Positions 17,764 to 26,765 of a DNA stretch of 64,000 nucleotides are shown here, piece by piece (positions within the stretch are counted from its first letter, which is position 1; each line of letters starts with the position of its first letter). The notes beneath the pieces were generated by a model. The model was not told the origin of the DNA, searched no databases, and saw only the letters and a list, made by a program, of their open reading frames with translations. The translations under genes were made by a program, and so were the position numbers. This DNA is from Flavilitoribacter sp020436695 (lineage in GTDB: Bacteria > Bacteroidota > Bacteroidia > Chitinophagales > Saprospiraceae): assembly GCA_041392665.1 (NCBI GenBank), contig JAWKLQ010000001.1, positions 62,001-126,000 on the forward strand. The letters run 5' to 3'.

Positions 17764-18819
17764 ATGAAGACAATTAAAGGACCCGCTATCTTCTTAGCAC
17801 AATTTATGGGCGATGAAGCCCCCTTCAATTCACTGGATAACATTTGCAAATATATGGCTGACCTGGGTTATAAGGGAGTACAGATACCCACCTGGGACGA
17901 CCGCCTGATCGACCTGAAAACTGCCGCTGAAAGCAAAGACTACTGTGATGAACTTAAAGGTAAAGTAGGCCAGTACGGACTGGAGATCACCGAGCTGTCT
18001 ACCCACCTCCAGGGGCAACTGGTGGCCGTGCACCCCGCCTATGACTCTATGTTCGATGGTTTTGCACCGGCAGAAGTACATAACAATCCCAAAGCCCGCA
18101 CGGAATGGGCCGTTCAGCAGGTCACCTGGGGAGCAAAAGCCAGTCGAAATCTCGGGTTAGACGCTCAGGTAACCTTCCCGGGGGCCTTATTGTGGCCGTT
18201 CATGTATCCCTGGCCCCAACGGCCGGCCGGACTGGTGGAAATGGGCTTTGGCGAACTGGCCAAACGCTGGAAACCCATCCTGGATGCACACGAAGAGGCA
18301 GGCGTGTATGCCTGCTATGAGCTGCACCCGGGAGAAGATCTCCACGATGGTGCCAGCTTCGAGCTGTTCCTCGATGCAGTGGATGGTCATCCGCGGGCCT
18401 GCATTAATTACGATCCCAGCCACTTTATTCTGCAGGGCCTGGATTATCTGCAATTCATCGATTTCTACCACGAGCGGATCAAGGCTTTCCACGTGAAGGA
18501 TGCGGAGTTCAATCCTGATGGTAAACAGGGGGCTTACGGCGGCTACCAGAGCTGGGTGAACCGCGCCGGCCGTTTCCGCTCTCTGGGCGACGGACAGGTG
18601 GATTTCGGCGGCATCTTCAGCAAGCTCAGTCAATACGATTACGACAGCTGGGCCGTACTGGAATGGGAGTGCTGCATCAAGAGCCCGGAACAGGGCGCTG
18701 CCGAAGGAGCACCTTTCATTCAGGATCATATCATTCAGGTGACAGCCAAAGCTTTCGATGACTTTGCCGGAGGAGGTGTGGATGAAGAAGGCAACAAGCG
18801 GGCATTAGGTCTGATCTAA
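17764..18819 (+). CDS. Sugar phosphate isomerase/epimerase-family TIM-barrel protein
   Basis: 351 residues, xylose-isomerase-like TIM barrel. Likely metal ligands are the Glu in YACYELHPGED, the Asp/His pair in INYDPSHFILQG, the His in IKAFHVKDAEF and the late Glu in AVLEWECC. No signal peptide. Starts MKTIKGPAIFLAQFMGDEAPF. Genes of this type commonly stand beside Gfo/Idh/MocA oxidoreductases in Bacteroidota sugar loci and act on keto sugars or inositols. The precise reaction is unknown. A strong terminator follows 30 bases after the stop, so it ends the transcript. Confidence 0.88.
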   Translation: MKTIKGPAIFLAQFMGDEAPFNSLDNICKYMADLGYKGVQIPTWDDRLIDLKTAAESKDYCDELKGKVGQYGLEITELSTHLQGQLVAVHPAYDSMFDGFAPAEVHNNPKARTEWAVQQVTWGAKASRNLGLDAQVTFPGALLWPFMYPWPQRPAGLVEMGFGELAKRWKPILDAHEEAGVYACYELHPGEDLHDGASFELFLDAVDGHPRACINYDPSHFILQGLDYLQFIDFYHERIKAFHVKDAEFNPDGKQGAYGGYQSWVNRAGRFRSLGDGQVDFGGIFSKLSQYDYDSWAVLEWECCIKSPEQGAAEGAPFIQDHIIQVTAKAFDDFAGGGVDEEGNKRALGLI

Positions 18820-18849
18820 GTATCATCTTTTCTGCCAATAAGCACCGGG

Positions 18850-18892
18850 AAAGCCGCCAGATGATATTGATCATTCCGGCGGCTTTCTTTTT
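18850..18892 (+). terminator. Intrinsic terminator after the sugar isomerase gene
   Basis: Perfect 9-bp stem AAAGCCGCC (18850-18858) / GGCGGCTTT (18878-18886) with a 19-base loop, then C and TTTTT. Confidence 0.85.
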
Positions 18893-18903
18893 ACCATATC
18901 TTC

Positions 18904-18911
18904 TATATTTG
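18904..18911 (+). promoter_or_regulatory. -7 box TATATTTG for the TonB receptor gene
   Basis: Exact TAnnTTTG match 24 bases before the ATG at 18935, immediately after the preceding terminator. The -33 region would coincide with the T-run of that terminator. Confidence 0.6.
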
Positions 18912-18934
18912 TAGCAAATCAGGTTTATCCGAAC

Positions 18935-21268
18935 ATGAGAATCTCAATAGGCACTATCTTCTTTTTCACCTGTCTTGTCTTCAGCATTTCTACCGTATCC
19001 GCCCAGGAATTCACCCAGGTGATCAGAGGTAAGATCTCGGATGTAGATACCGGACAGCCACTGATAGGGGCCTCGGTACAGTTATTGCCTTCCGAAATTG
19101 GAACAACTACGGATACGGCCGGGCGTTATCGCCTCGAAGGAGTGCCGGTCGGACGCTATCAGTTAAAGGTCAGCTATGTCGGCTATCAGTCGGTCATTAT
19201 TCCGGAAATGTATCTTACATCGGCCAAAGAGGAAGTCCGGGATATATCCCTGGCCGAAGAGGCGTCACAACTGGATGCCATTGTAGTAAGGGCGCCGCGA
19301 AGCGATATCTATACCTCCTCTCCTACGGTAAAAACTCTAACGGTAGAAGAGACATTGCGTTTCCCGGCCACTTTTTTCGATCCGGCCCGACTGGTAACCA
19401 CTTTTGCCGGCGTAGTACAGGATAATGATCAGGGTAACGGTATTTCGATTCGTGGTAATTCTCCGAACAGCATCCTTTGGCGACTGGAAGGGGTGGATAT
19501 CGTCAATCCCAACCATACACCCAACGCAGGAACACTGAGCGACCGGGTAACGGTGAATGGCGGCGGAGTAAATATTCTGAGTGCACAGTTGCTTTCCACT
19601 TCCTATTTTTATACCGGTGCCTTCCCCGCAGAATACGGCAATGCACTCAGCGGTGTCATGGATATGCGCCTGCGCCCGGGGAATAACCAACATTACGAAT
19701 TTACGGGACAAGCCGGCCTCATCGGTCTCGAACTGGCCACTGAAGGGCCTTTCAGTAATGATTCTGAAGCCAGTTATCTCGTAAATTACCGCTATTCCTT
19801 CGTCGGTTTACTTAGCCTGATCGGTGTAAATCTGGGCGATGAAGAGATCACTTTTCAGGATCTTTCTTTCAACCTTGTATTTCCGGGTCAGAAAGGTAGT
19901 GAGCTTACTTTTTTCGGTATGGGCGGCCTGAGCGAGAACAATTTCTATGCTGAGCGGGACAGCAGTCAATGGGAGATCCGCAAAGACCGCTACGATATCC
20001 GTTTTCGCTCTCAGATGGGTGCATTGGGACTTACGTATAAGACACCGGTCGGCAATAAGGGACTCTGGCAAGCTGCGGCTGCCTTTTCCGGCCTGACCAG
20101 TACCCGCCTGGGCGACCGGCTGGACAATAATTACCAACCGGTGCGCCTGGAAGACGATGTCTACGACCAGAGCAAACTATCAGTACATTCATTTTATCAG
20201 TATAAGATCAGTCCCGCCAACCGGATAAGACTGGGAATTAATGCCACCCGTCACGGGTATGACATACTTTCCCAGCAAAATATCGGAGATACCCCGGTCA
20301 GCGGCAGTGGCAACGGATTACTATTGCAACCCTACGTAAACTGGCAAACCAAATGGTCGGCTGATCTCACTACTAACATAGGCCTTCATTACAGCAATTT
20401 TACGTTCAATGGCAGCAGTGCCGTCGAGCCCCGTGCCTCATTGGAATGGGCTGTCAATCCAAACAATCGCTGGAGCATCAGTTACGGTCTGCACAGTCAG
20501 TTGCAGCAACCTCAACTGTATTTCTCTTCCGCCTCTGATCAAAATCAGGATCTGGCGCTGACCAAGGCGCATCACCTGGTGTTGAGTTATCAGCGTATTT
20601 TATCTTCCGGCTCGCGCTTGTCCGCCGAGCTGTATTATCAATCGCTGTTCGACGTACCGGTTTCCCGGCAACCTTCTTCTTTTTCCGCGCTCAATCTGCT
20701 GGAAGGCTTTATCGACGAGCCGCTGGTCGACGAAGGGACAGGGACCAACTACGGTATAGAACTGAGCCTGCAACGCTTTGTATCCAAAGGTTTTTACTAT
20801 CTGCTGAATGCCACCGGCTACCAGTCCAAATATACCGGATCGGACGGCATCGAACGCAATACCCGCTTTAATGGCAACTATATATTCAATGTTACAGCAG
20901 GCAAGGAATGGCAGCGGATCACCAAAAAGGGAAAAGACCGCCTGCTGGGCATCAACTTCCGTGTTGCTTATATCGGTGGTTTTAGAGATACGCCCATCGA
21001 TGAAGCGGCTTCCCGGGCGGCGGGTCGCACGCTTTACCAAAACGATCTGGCTTTCAGCATCCGACAGAAAGCCTATTTCCGTACCGACCTGCGCTTTTAT
21101 CTGAAACGGAACAAAGTCAATGCCAACCGTACCCTTTCGCTGGATATCCAAAACCTGACCAATGCCGAAAATGAGGCTTTCCGCTACTACGATGCCCAGC
21201 AGAATACCGTTGTAGTACAACATCAATTGGGCATTATCCCCATGCTAAGTTATCGCGTGGAATTTTAG
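18935..21268 (+). CDS. TonB-dependent outer membrane receptor with carboxypeptidase-like front domain
   Basis: 777 residues: Sec signal (MRISIGTIFFFTCLVFSIST, cleavage near SAQEF), a carboxypeptidase-D-like regulatory domain about 27-115 (GKISDVDTGQPLIGASVQLL, GRYRLEGVPVGRYQLKVSYV), a plug about 125-250 (GNGISIRGNSPNS, WRLEGVDIVNPNHT), then a beta barrel ending in LSYRVEF with a terminal Phe. It has its own promoter and no SusD partner nearby, so it is not a classical SusC/D pair. The cargo is unknown. It is followed after 22 bases by the TMEM220-like gene. Confidence 0.92.
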   Translation: MRISIGTIFFFTCLVFSISTVSAQEFTQVIRGKISDVDTGQPLIGASVQLLPSEIGTTTDTAGRYRLEGVPVGRYQLKVSYVGYQSVIIPEMYLTSAKEEVRDISLAEEASQLDAIVVRAPRSDIYTSSPTVKTLTVEETLRFPATFFDPARLVTTFAGVVQDNDQGNGISIRGNSPNSILWRLEGVDIVNPNHTPNAGTLSDRVTVNGGGVNILSAQLLSTSYFYTGAFPAEYGNALSGVMDMRLRPGNNQHYEFTGQAGLIGLELATEGPFSNDSEASYLVNYRYSFVGLLSLIGVNLGDEEITFQDLSFNLVFPGQKGSELTFFGMGGLSENNFYAERDSSQWEIRKDRYDIRFRSQMGALGLTYKTPVGNKGLWQAAAAFSGLTSTRLGDRLDNNYQPVRLEDDVYDQSKLSVHSFYQYKISPANRIRLGINATRHGYDILSQQNIGDTPVSGSGNGLLLQPYVNWQTKWSADLTTNIGLHYSNFTFNGSSAVEPRASLEWAVNPNNRWSISYGLHSQLQQPQLYFSSASDQNQDLALTKAHHLVLSYQRILSSGSRLSAELYYQSLFDVPVSRQPSSFSALNLLEGFIDEPLVDEGTGTNYGIELSLQRFVSKGFYYLLNATGYQSKYTGSDGIERNTRFNGNYIFNVTAGKEWQRITKKGKDRLLGINFRVAYIGGFRDTPIDEAASRAAGRTLYQNDLAFSIRQKAYFRTDLRFYLKRNKVNANRTLSLDIQNLTNAENEAFRYYDAQQNTVVVQHQLGIIPMLSYRVEF

Positions 21269-21290
21269 CAATTAAAAAAACTCAAACTAT

Positions 21291-21656
21291 ATGCAAAAGA
21301 CCATTCACATTATCGTTACCATACTTTTCCTGCTCTTCGCTGCCGTACAATATAATGACCCGGACGGCTGGAAGTGGATCCTGATCTATCTGTTTGTCGC
21401 CGGTATTGTCGGATTCGGTACGGTGGGGCGCCGCGATAAAACGGTCATACTGGCTGCCATCGGCATTTCCGGTATCTGGATGCTTACTCTTATACCCGAT
21501 TTTATCCACTGGATTCGGATGGGCATGCCGACTATAGTAGGCCATATGAAAGCGGAAGCGCCACATATTGAATTGACACGGGAGTTTCTGGGGCTGGTGA
21601 TCATATTAGCTGCTCTTTGGTGGCAATATCGGCTGGTTAAGAAAGCTGAAGTTTAG
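21291..21656 (+). CDS. TMEM220-like small membrane protein
   Basis: 121 residues with four hydrophobic helices (IHIIVTILFLLFAAVQY, WILIYLFVAGIVGFG, VILAAIGISGIWMLTLI, LGLVIILAALWWQY). The QYNDPDGWKW loop and the last-but-one segment EAPHIELTREFLGL are hallmarks of the transmembrane family 220 found in Bacteroidota and animals. Function unknown. Probably co-transcribed with the TonB receptor gene. Confidence 0.75.
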   Translation: MQKTIHIIVTILFLLFAAVQYNDPDGWKWILIYLFVAGIVGFGTVGRRDKTVILAAIGISGIWMLTLIPDFIHWIRMGMPTIVGHMKAEAPHIELTREFLGLVIILAALWWQYRLVKKAEV

Positions 21657-21716
21657 ATTTGTTTGTAATTTTAATTTTTAAAACTTTTTTATTAAATTGC
21701 GCAAAACCAAAAATAA

Positions 21717-22628
21717 ATGGTTACGCGCGATCTCTTATGGAAAGGGATCATCACCAGCCTGGTAGATGATTTCCTGGCATTTTTCTTTCCTGAATTTATT
21801 GACCGGTTCGATCTCGAACGTGGGGTTGAGTTTTTGGATCAGGAACTAGTCCAGTTGTTTCCGGAATCTGAAGAAACAGCCCGGTATGTAGATCGATTGT
21901 TGAAGGTTTATCTCAAAAACGGTAACCCGCATTATTTTTTAATCCATGTAGAAATCCAGGGATACACCGATCTCAAATTCTCAGAGCGGATGTTCATTTA
22001 TTTTTACCGTTTGTACGACCGATATAGACTACCGATGACTGCACTTGCCATTTTCACTGACGCTACAACCTCTTTTCATCCCAGAGAATTTAAGTACAGT
22101 TTTCTAAATACGGAACTGATCTATCGCTATCAAACATATAAACTTATGGATAAGGTGCTGGAGGAATTAAATAAAATGAGTAATCCCTTTGCCATTGTTA
22201 TGGAGGCAGCACGGATCACCCTGGAAAGGAGTATCGGCAACGATGAAGCCATTTATGATAACAAATTCAGACTGATCCGTAAACTCATTGATCAAGGCTA
22301 TGAACGAAAAAAGATCCAGACTATATTGGGCTTTATCGCCTATTATCAACCCTTTTTTGAATCAAAATATTCACGTAAATTTGAAAAAAAGGTAAATAAA
22401 ATGGCTGCTACAAAAGGACTGCTGGAATTAATCAAAGAGGAAATGTTACGTCAAAATCGAGAAGAAGGACGAGAAGAAGGGCGTGAGGAGGGACGAGAAG
22501 AGGGACGCAAAGAAGTCATTATCCAATTGTTAAGAAGCGGATTGCATCCAGTTGAAATTGCTCAAATAACTAAAATTTCGGTAGAAGAATTACTGTCCAT
22601 CCAAAACGAAATCAAGCCTGACAATTAG
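21717..22628 (+). CDS. Rpn/YhgA-type PD-(D/E)XK nuclease (transposase-related)
   Basis: 303 residues. Nuclease core: Asp60 in YVDRLLKV, then VEIQG at 78-82, the E-x-Q of the Rpn type of the PD-(D/E)XK fold. Rpn proteins promote RecA-independent recombination in E. coli, and Bacteroidota genomes hold many copies. The C-terminal tail carries four in-frame EEGR units followed by KEVIIQLLRSGLHPVEIAQ, a helix seen on many family members. Stand-alone gene with AT-rich upstream DNA. It lies just ahead of the permease array and is not part of an insertion sequence that I can see. Confidence 0.82.
   Translation: MVTRDLLWKGIITSLVDDFLAFFFPEFIDRFDLERGVEFLDQELVQLFPESEETARYVDRLLKVYLKNGNPHYFLIHVEIQGYTDLKFSERMFIYFYRLYDRYRLPMTALAIFTDATTSFHPREFKYSFLNTELIYRYQTYKLMDKVLEELNKMSNPFAIVMEAARITLERSIGNDEAIYDNKFRLIRKLIDQGYERKKIQTILGFIAYYQPFFESKYSRKFEKKVNKMAATKGLLELIKEEMLRQNREEGREEGREEGREEGRKEVIIQLLRSGLHPVEIAQITKISVEELLSIQNEIKPDN
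22461..22508 (+). repeat. Four 12-bp tandem units encoding EEGR in the Rpn gene
   Basis: GAAGAAGGACGA and near copies repeat four times in frame (residues 249-264). The number is likely variable between copies of this gene family. Confidence 0.85.
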
Positions 22629-22668
22629 TTGAAGCATTTCACCCGGTTGTCCAACTACGTACATCAGG

Positions 22669-22684
22669 TGTTCATTTCTGAACA
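22669..22684. promoter_or_regulatory. Palindromic enhancer-like site TGTTCATTTCTGAACA
   Basis: 16-base dyad TGTTCA-N4-TGAACA preceded by AGG, with further half sites TTGTCCA (22647-22653) and GTACA (22659-22663). Its centre lies 64 bases upstream of the -24 element at 22741. Matching dyads lie at 25219 and 45973. Confidence 0.65.
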
Positions 22685-22739
22685 AAACAACAAACTCTTA
22701 TTTTACCCAAAAAACTAATAATCAAATACTTATAAACAC

Positions 22740-22755
22740 TGGCACAGCTATTGCA
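22740..22755 (+). promoter_or_regulatory. Sigma-54 promoter TGGCACAGCTATTGCA
   Basis: GG at 22741-22742 and GC at 22753-22754 are exactly ten bases apart. All of TGGCAC-N5-TTGCA fits the -24/-12 consensus. It lies 56 bases upstream of the permease ATG, leaving a leader of about 45 nt. Confidence 0.8.
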
Positions 22756-22810
22756 AAAGCTTTTCATCTAATTTGGATATCCAAGACATAACCACTAGTT
22801 CTCGATTGCC

Positions 22811-25180
22811 ATGCAACTTAAATTCCTGGTGCAACTTGCCCGACAGTCCCGCAGACATCCTTTGTTTTACGGCTTAAACCTGGCAGGTCTTTCCCTCGGC
22901 ATTGCCTGTGCTTTTGTACTATTCAGCTACGTCCGACAGGAATGGAGTTTCGACCGTTCCATCCCAGGTGGAGAAAACATCTACCGGATCGGCACCAACT
23001 TCATGGATATGGGAGGCTTTGCCGTCAGCCAGGAAGCCCTGCAACCGGTGCTGGCGGATCGTTGTCAGGCAGTAGCCTACGCCACCCGATTCAAAGGCCG
23101 AAGCGATCTATCCTTTCTGATCGACCTACAGGAAGTTTCACTGGAACGGGCCATCTTTGCCGATACCAATTTTTTCCACGTCTTTCCCTATGAGTTCATC
23201 GAAGGAAATGCCGAGGATGCCCTGCTCCATAAAGGCCAGATCGTGCTGAGCCTACCGGTAGCCGAACAGTTTTTTGGTTCGGGTCCGTATGTGGGCAAGA
23301 CGCTGGTGCTGGAAGGAGATGAAAAACTACCGCTCAGTGTTTCCGGCGTCGTAAAACCGTTTTCCGGCAAAACACACCTCCCGGCTACGGCCTGGCTTTC
23401 GGTTGAACCTCTTTTGTCCGGCAAAACCTACTGGACCTCCGCCGGCTTTTTTAACTATGTTCGGCTATTCGAAAATGCCGATCAGGCCGATCTGACTGCA
23501 TTTCTTGAACAACTGAAAAAAGATGTCATCCAGCCTAAGGAAGCTCCCAATACGAGCTATGAGGAATGGGCCAATAGCAGCCAGGCCGTGCATTTCATGG
23601 TGGAACCGCTTCGCGATATTTATCTGCGCTCCAACCTTCGCTTTGATATGACCACGGGCGGCAATCCGACACAGGTATGGGTTCTTGGCATCATTGGTCT
23701 GTTCATTCTGCTGATGGCCGGTGTCAATTACGTCAATCTAAACACTGCGGCGGCAGCTGGTAGAGCCAAGGAAGTAGGGATTAAAAAGACTATGGGGGCA
23801 ACACGGTGGCAACTGGCCCGCCAGTTCCTGGGAGAGACGACTACGCTGAGTTTAGTGGCCTGTGTGCTAGCGGGCGGTTTCTCCGGCATTTTGTTGCGAA
23901 TTCTGGAAAAGATCAGTGGTGAAGTACTTCTTGATAGCGTATTGAACGGGCCGTTGCAATGGACCGCTCTTCTGGCATTTTCTCTCATCGTAGGAATTGC
24001 TGCCGGTGCTTATCCGGCTTTTCATCTGGCCCGGTTCCAGCCGGTTTGGGTGCTCAAAGGAGATCAGGTCGGCCATCGTAAAAACCAGTTGCGCAATGGG
24101 CTGGTGGTATTCCAGTTCAGCATTGCCGCAGCCTTGATGATCGGTAGTCTTGTTATTTTCCGGCAACTGGACTTCATGCAGCACGCCGACAAAGGATTCC
24201 AGCACGAAAATGTACTGGTTATCCGGAATTTTGATGCCCTGGGACAGCAACGGGAAACTTTCCGGGAAATGATTGAGCGCAATAGTCAGGTCGTTTCCAC
24301 CAGCATCAACAGCCGGCTACCGGCCAGTAGCAATATCTGGCGGGCTACCTACAAATCCGAAGGAATGGATCAGCCCATTTCTCTCAACGGATTCCCCATT
24401 GACGAGCACTATCTTTCCACTATGGGTATTCCGCTACTCGAGGGCCGGAACTATTCCGGTGACCTGAGCACCGATACCAGCAATGTGTTGCTGAACGAAA
24501 CGGCGGTAAAAGTACTCGAACTGGACGAACCCGTCGGTGCCGTACTGAACGGTAACCGTCGCGTGATCGGTGTGGTATCGGATTTCAATTTTGAATCGTT
24601 CCGTACGGAAATCGCCCCCATCGTATTCAACTACGATGTGGACGGCTATCATCTGGCAGTCAAGCTTAGCGGTAACCAGATCCCCGACTTTATCCGTCAA
24701 ATGGAGGCCGACTGGAAACAACTGGCCGGAGATACTCCCATCCAGCACTATTTTCTGGATGACAGTTTAGCCGAACTATCGGCAAAAGAGGCGGTTTTAA
24801 GCCGTGCAATTAGTATTTTTACTGTGTTTGCATTACTAATTGCCTGTTTGGGTTTGTTTGGTCTCACTACGCACGCTACGCTGCGCCGGGCCAAAGAGAT
24901 CGGTATTCGCAAGGTATTAGGCGCCTCCGTCGGCCAGATCGTAGGTTTGTTATCAACGGATTTCTTGCGTCTGGTAGCATTGGCCTTCGGTATTGGTATT
25001 CCGGTAGCGTGGTGGCTGGTACGGCAATGGCTACAGGGTTTTGTGTATCGCATTGAGTTGAATTGGTGGCTGTTTGTGCTGCCCGCAGTGGCGGGTCTGC
25101 TGATCGCTTTCCTCACGCTGAGCTATCAAACTATCGCAGCAGCTTTGGATGATCCGGCGGAGCGGCTTAGGAGTGAATAG
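22811..25180 (+). CDS. MacB/FtsX-type permease 1 of the array
   Basis: 789 residues. The plan is shared by all fourteen array members: TM1 (about 20-42), a periplasmic MacB-type core, TM2-4, a second half beginning with TM5 (about 425-448), another periplasmic core and TM6-8. The coupling-helix segments are KEVGIKKTMGATRWQLARQF near 319 and KEIGIRKVLGASVGQIVGLL near 694. Proteins of this type pull or export lipids, peptides or drugs with a MacB/LolD ATPase but do not carry one. The C-terminus DDPAERLRSE is the most deviant of the array, which otherwise has NP. It is the only member with a consensus sigma-54 promoter directly in front, and is followed by the ATPase gene. The substrate is unknown. 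Confidence 0.9.
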   Translation: MQLKFLVQLARQSRRHPLFYGLNLAGLSLGIACAFVLFSYVRQEWSFDRSIPGGENIYRIGTNFMDMGGFAVSQEALQPVLADRCQAVAYATRFKGRSDLSFLIDLQEVSLERAIFADTNFFHVFPYEFIEGNAEDALLHKGQIVLSLPVAEQFFGSGPYVGKTLVLEGDEKLPLSVSGVVKPFSGKTHLPATAWLSVEPLLSGKTYWTSAGFFNYVRLFENADQADLTAFLEQLKKDVIQPKEAPNTSYEEWANSSQAVHFMVEPLRDIYLRSNLRFDMTTGGNPTQVWVLGIIGLFILLMAGVNYVNLNTAAAAGRAKEVGIKKTMGATRWQLARQFLGETTTLSLVACVLAGGFSGILLRILEKISGEVLLDSVLNGPLQWTALLAFSLIVGIAAGAYPAFHLARFQPVWVLKGDQVGHRKNQLRNGLVVFQFSIAAALMIGSLVIFRQLDFMQHADKGFQHENVLVIRNFDALGQQRETFREMIERNSQVVSTSINSRLPASSNIWRATYKSEGMDQPISLNGFPIDEHYLSTMGIPLLEGRNYSGDLSTDTSNVLLNETAVKVLELDEPVGAVLNGNRRVIGVVSDFNFESFRTEIAPIVFNYDVDGYHLAVKLSGNQIPDFIRQMEADWKQLAGDTPIQHYFLDDSLAELSAKEAVLSRAISIFTVFALLIACLGLFGLTTHATLRRAKEIGIRKVLGASVGQIVGLLSTDFLRLVALAFGIGIPVAWWLVRQWLQGFVYRIELNWWLFVLPAVAGLLIAFLTLSYQTIAAALDDPAERLRSE

Positions 25181-25218
25181 ATGAAGAATGAGAAGTGGGG
25201 CGTGAGGAATGAGTGGGA

Positions 25219-25234
25219 TGTCCGAAAATGAACA
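25219..25234. promoter_or_regulatory. Palindromic enhancer-like site TGTCCGAAAATGAACA
   Basis: Fits TGTYCR-N4-TGAACA. A further half site TGGACA lies at 25250-25255, so TGTCC and GGACA bracket the element. Its centre is 95 bases upstream of the -24 element at 25322, the same spacing as at 45973. Confidence 0.6.
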
Positions 25235-25320
25235 CATGGTGTGCGCAGGTGGACAAGAAATTCATTGAAGAACCACCCTTTTTATACACAACTAATTGAC
25301 TACCAACAATATTCACGCAA

Positions 25321-25335
25321 TGGCATGAAACTTGA
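25321..25335 (+). promoter_or_regulatory. Sigma-54-like promoter TGGCATGAAACTTGA
   Basis: GG at 25322-25323 is followed at the right spacing by a -12 region TTGA instead of TTGC. It is 83 bases upstream of the ATPase ATG. The pattern TGGCAT-N5-TTGA is the same as in the promoter at 45872-45886. Confidence 0.6.
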
Positions 25336-25418
25336 CTTTAGATAAACAGACTTGTGTAATCTTCAAATATAAATTGTCCGTTGCCCTTCATGGGTAAGGG
25401 GAAAGAAAATAAAAACCA

Positions 25419-26120
25419 ATGATCGTACTGAAAGACCTGGAAAAAAGCATCCGTAGTGGCCTGAAAAAAGTCTGGTTGCTCAATCAGATCAACCTGGAGA
25501 TCCAGGAAGGCGAATTCGTTACCATTATGGGGCCCAGTGGTGCCGGGAAAACAACCCTGCTCAACATTCTGGGCATGCTGGAAACCGGAACCGGCGGTGA
25601 ATATTACTTCTACGATGAGGCCATCCACCGGCTTAATGAGCGCCGCCGCAATGAGATCCATAAGGAGTACATGGGTTTTGTCTTTCAGGCCTATCACCTC
25701 ATCGACGATCTAACGGTTTACGAAAATATTGAAACGCCCCTTTTGTACCGCAATGTCAAAAGCAAGGATCGCAAAAGTATCGTCGCCGATATTCTGGATC
25801 GCTTCAACATCGTGGCTAAAAAGGACCTGTTTCCAGATCAGTTGTCGGGCGGACAACAGCAATTGGTAGGCGTGGCGCGGGCTATTATTCACAAGCCCCG
25901 CCTCCTGCTTGCCGACGAACCCACCGGTAACCTGCACAGCAAGCAGGGAGAAGACATTATGGAGCTTTTCCGGGAACTGAACGAGCAGGGAGTGACCATC
26001 GTACAGGTTACCCACTCGGAAAAAAATGCGGCCTACGGCACCCGCGTGATCGAGCTGGTAGACGGTAATATCAAGAATGACGAGATTATCCGGAAAGTGT
26101 CCAAGAAAATGGAAGTCTAG
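25419..26120 (+). CDS. MacB/LolD-type ABC ATPase, the only one in the array
   Basis: 233 residues, a single nucleotide-binding domain. Walker A GPSGAGKTT (39-47), Q-loop VFQAYHL, signature LSGGQQQLVGVARA, Walker B LLLADEPTGNL, and H-loop THSEKNA where the His is at VTHSE. It closely resembles ATPases that pair with FtsX-type permeases. All fourteen permeases in the window lack an ATPase domain, so this protein may serve several or all of them (inference). Own sigma-54-like promoter and enhancer dyad upstream. The signature sequence has LVGVARA where RVAIARA is usual, a small deviation. Confidence 0.93.
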   Translation: MIVLKDLEKSIRSGLKKVWLLNQINLEIQEGEFVTIMGPSGAGKTTLLNILGMLETGTGGEYYFYDEAIHRLNERRRNEIHKEYMGFVFQAYHLIDDLTVYENIETPLLYRNVKSKDRKSIVADILDRFNIVAKKDLFPDQLSGGQQQLVGVARAIIHKPRLLLADEPTGNLHSKQGEDIMELFRELNEQGVTIVQVTHSEKNAAYGTRVIELVDGNIKNDEIIRKVSKKMEV

Positions 26121-26132
26121 GGATATATATGG

Positions 26133-26765
26133 TTATGTGTTCTTATCCTGATCCAATTCTTCCTGGTCGGATCTGTTCTCTTCAGCAGCTTCAAAAGTGA
26201 TATTGCGATAGATCTCTTTCAGGGGGAGTTGCACACCCTGAATTGGGATGAAGTCATCCGGATCGGTATACAGGTCAATGGCCCATCGATTAACATCATC
26301 TTCCCGGCTATATACCTCAATCGACATGGCCTCCTGACCGACCAAAATATATTGTCGTAAGCTGCTGATCTGCCGGTAACAATCCCATTTACGGGTACGA
26401 TCCAGATGCTGAGTGCTATCGGAAAGTACTTCGAATAAGGCAATGGGATTGAGCGTAGCCTGCATTTTCCCCTTATAAGTGTAGAGATCTGACGGGCCGC
26501 ACACGACCATTACATCCGGATAAAAGGTCTGGTTGCAGACCGATACATAAAGCATGCGGTCGCTACTGTAAGAACGACATTGGGAATCTTTAAATAATTG
26601 TCTCAATTCTCCAGCTATATTACTGGTAATCAAACTGTGTTGCTCAGAAGTATAAGGCATGAGAGAGATTATTCCGTTGTCAAAACGGTGGCGCGCCTGG
26701 GAATGGAACTCCATTTCCAGATATTCTTCAAACGAGTATATACGAGATGTTGCTGATGCAGTCAT
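26133..26765 (-). CDS. Uma2-family (DUF820) putative restriction-endonuclease-like protein
   Basis: 211 residues from ATG 26765 (TASATSRIYSFEEYLEMEF). The longer frame to 26852 would overlap the next permease start and shows no homology-like sequence. PD-(D/E)XK fold hallmarks: FYPDVMVVCG, then ALFEVLSDSTQHLDRTRKW and YRQISSLRQYILVGQ. Function unknown. The family is abundant in Cyanobacteria and Bacteroidota. It lies on the opposite strand between the ATPase and the second permease and starts only 76 bases from the permease ATG, so it interrupts what would otherwise be a plus-strand operon. Confidence 0.82.
   Translation of the reverse strand: MTASATSRIYSFEEYLEMEFHSQARHRFDNGIISLMPYTSEQHSLITSNIAGELRQLFKDSQCRSYSSDRMLYVSVCNQTFYPDVMVVCGPSDLYTYKGKMQATLNPIALFEVLSDSTQHLDRTRKWDCYRQISSLRQYILVGQEAMSIEVYSREDDVNRWAIDLYTDPDDFIPIQGVQLPLKEIYRNITFEAAEENRSDQEELDQDKNT

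Noticed and set aside
21717..22628. Rpn-type gene as part of an insertion sequence
   Set aside because: No terminal inverted repeats or target duplication seen around it.
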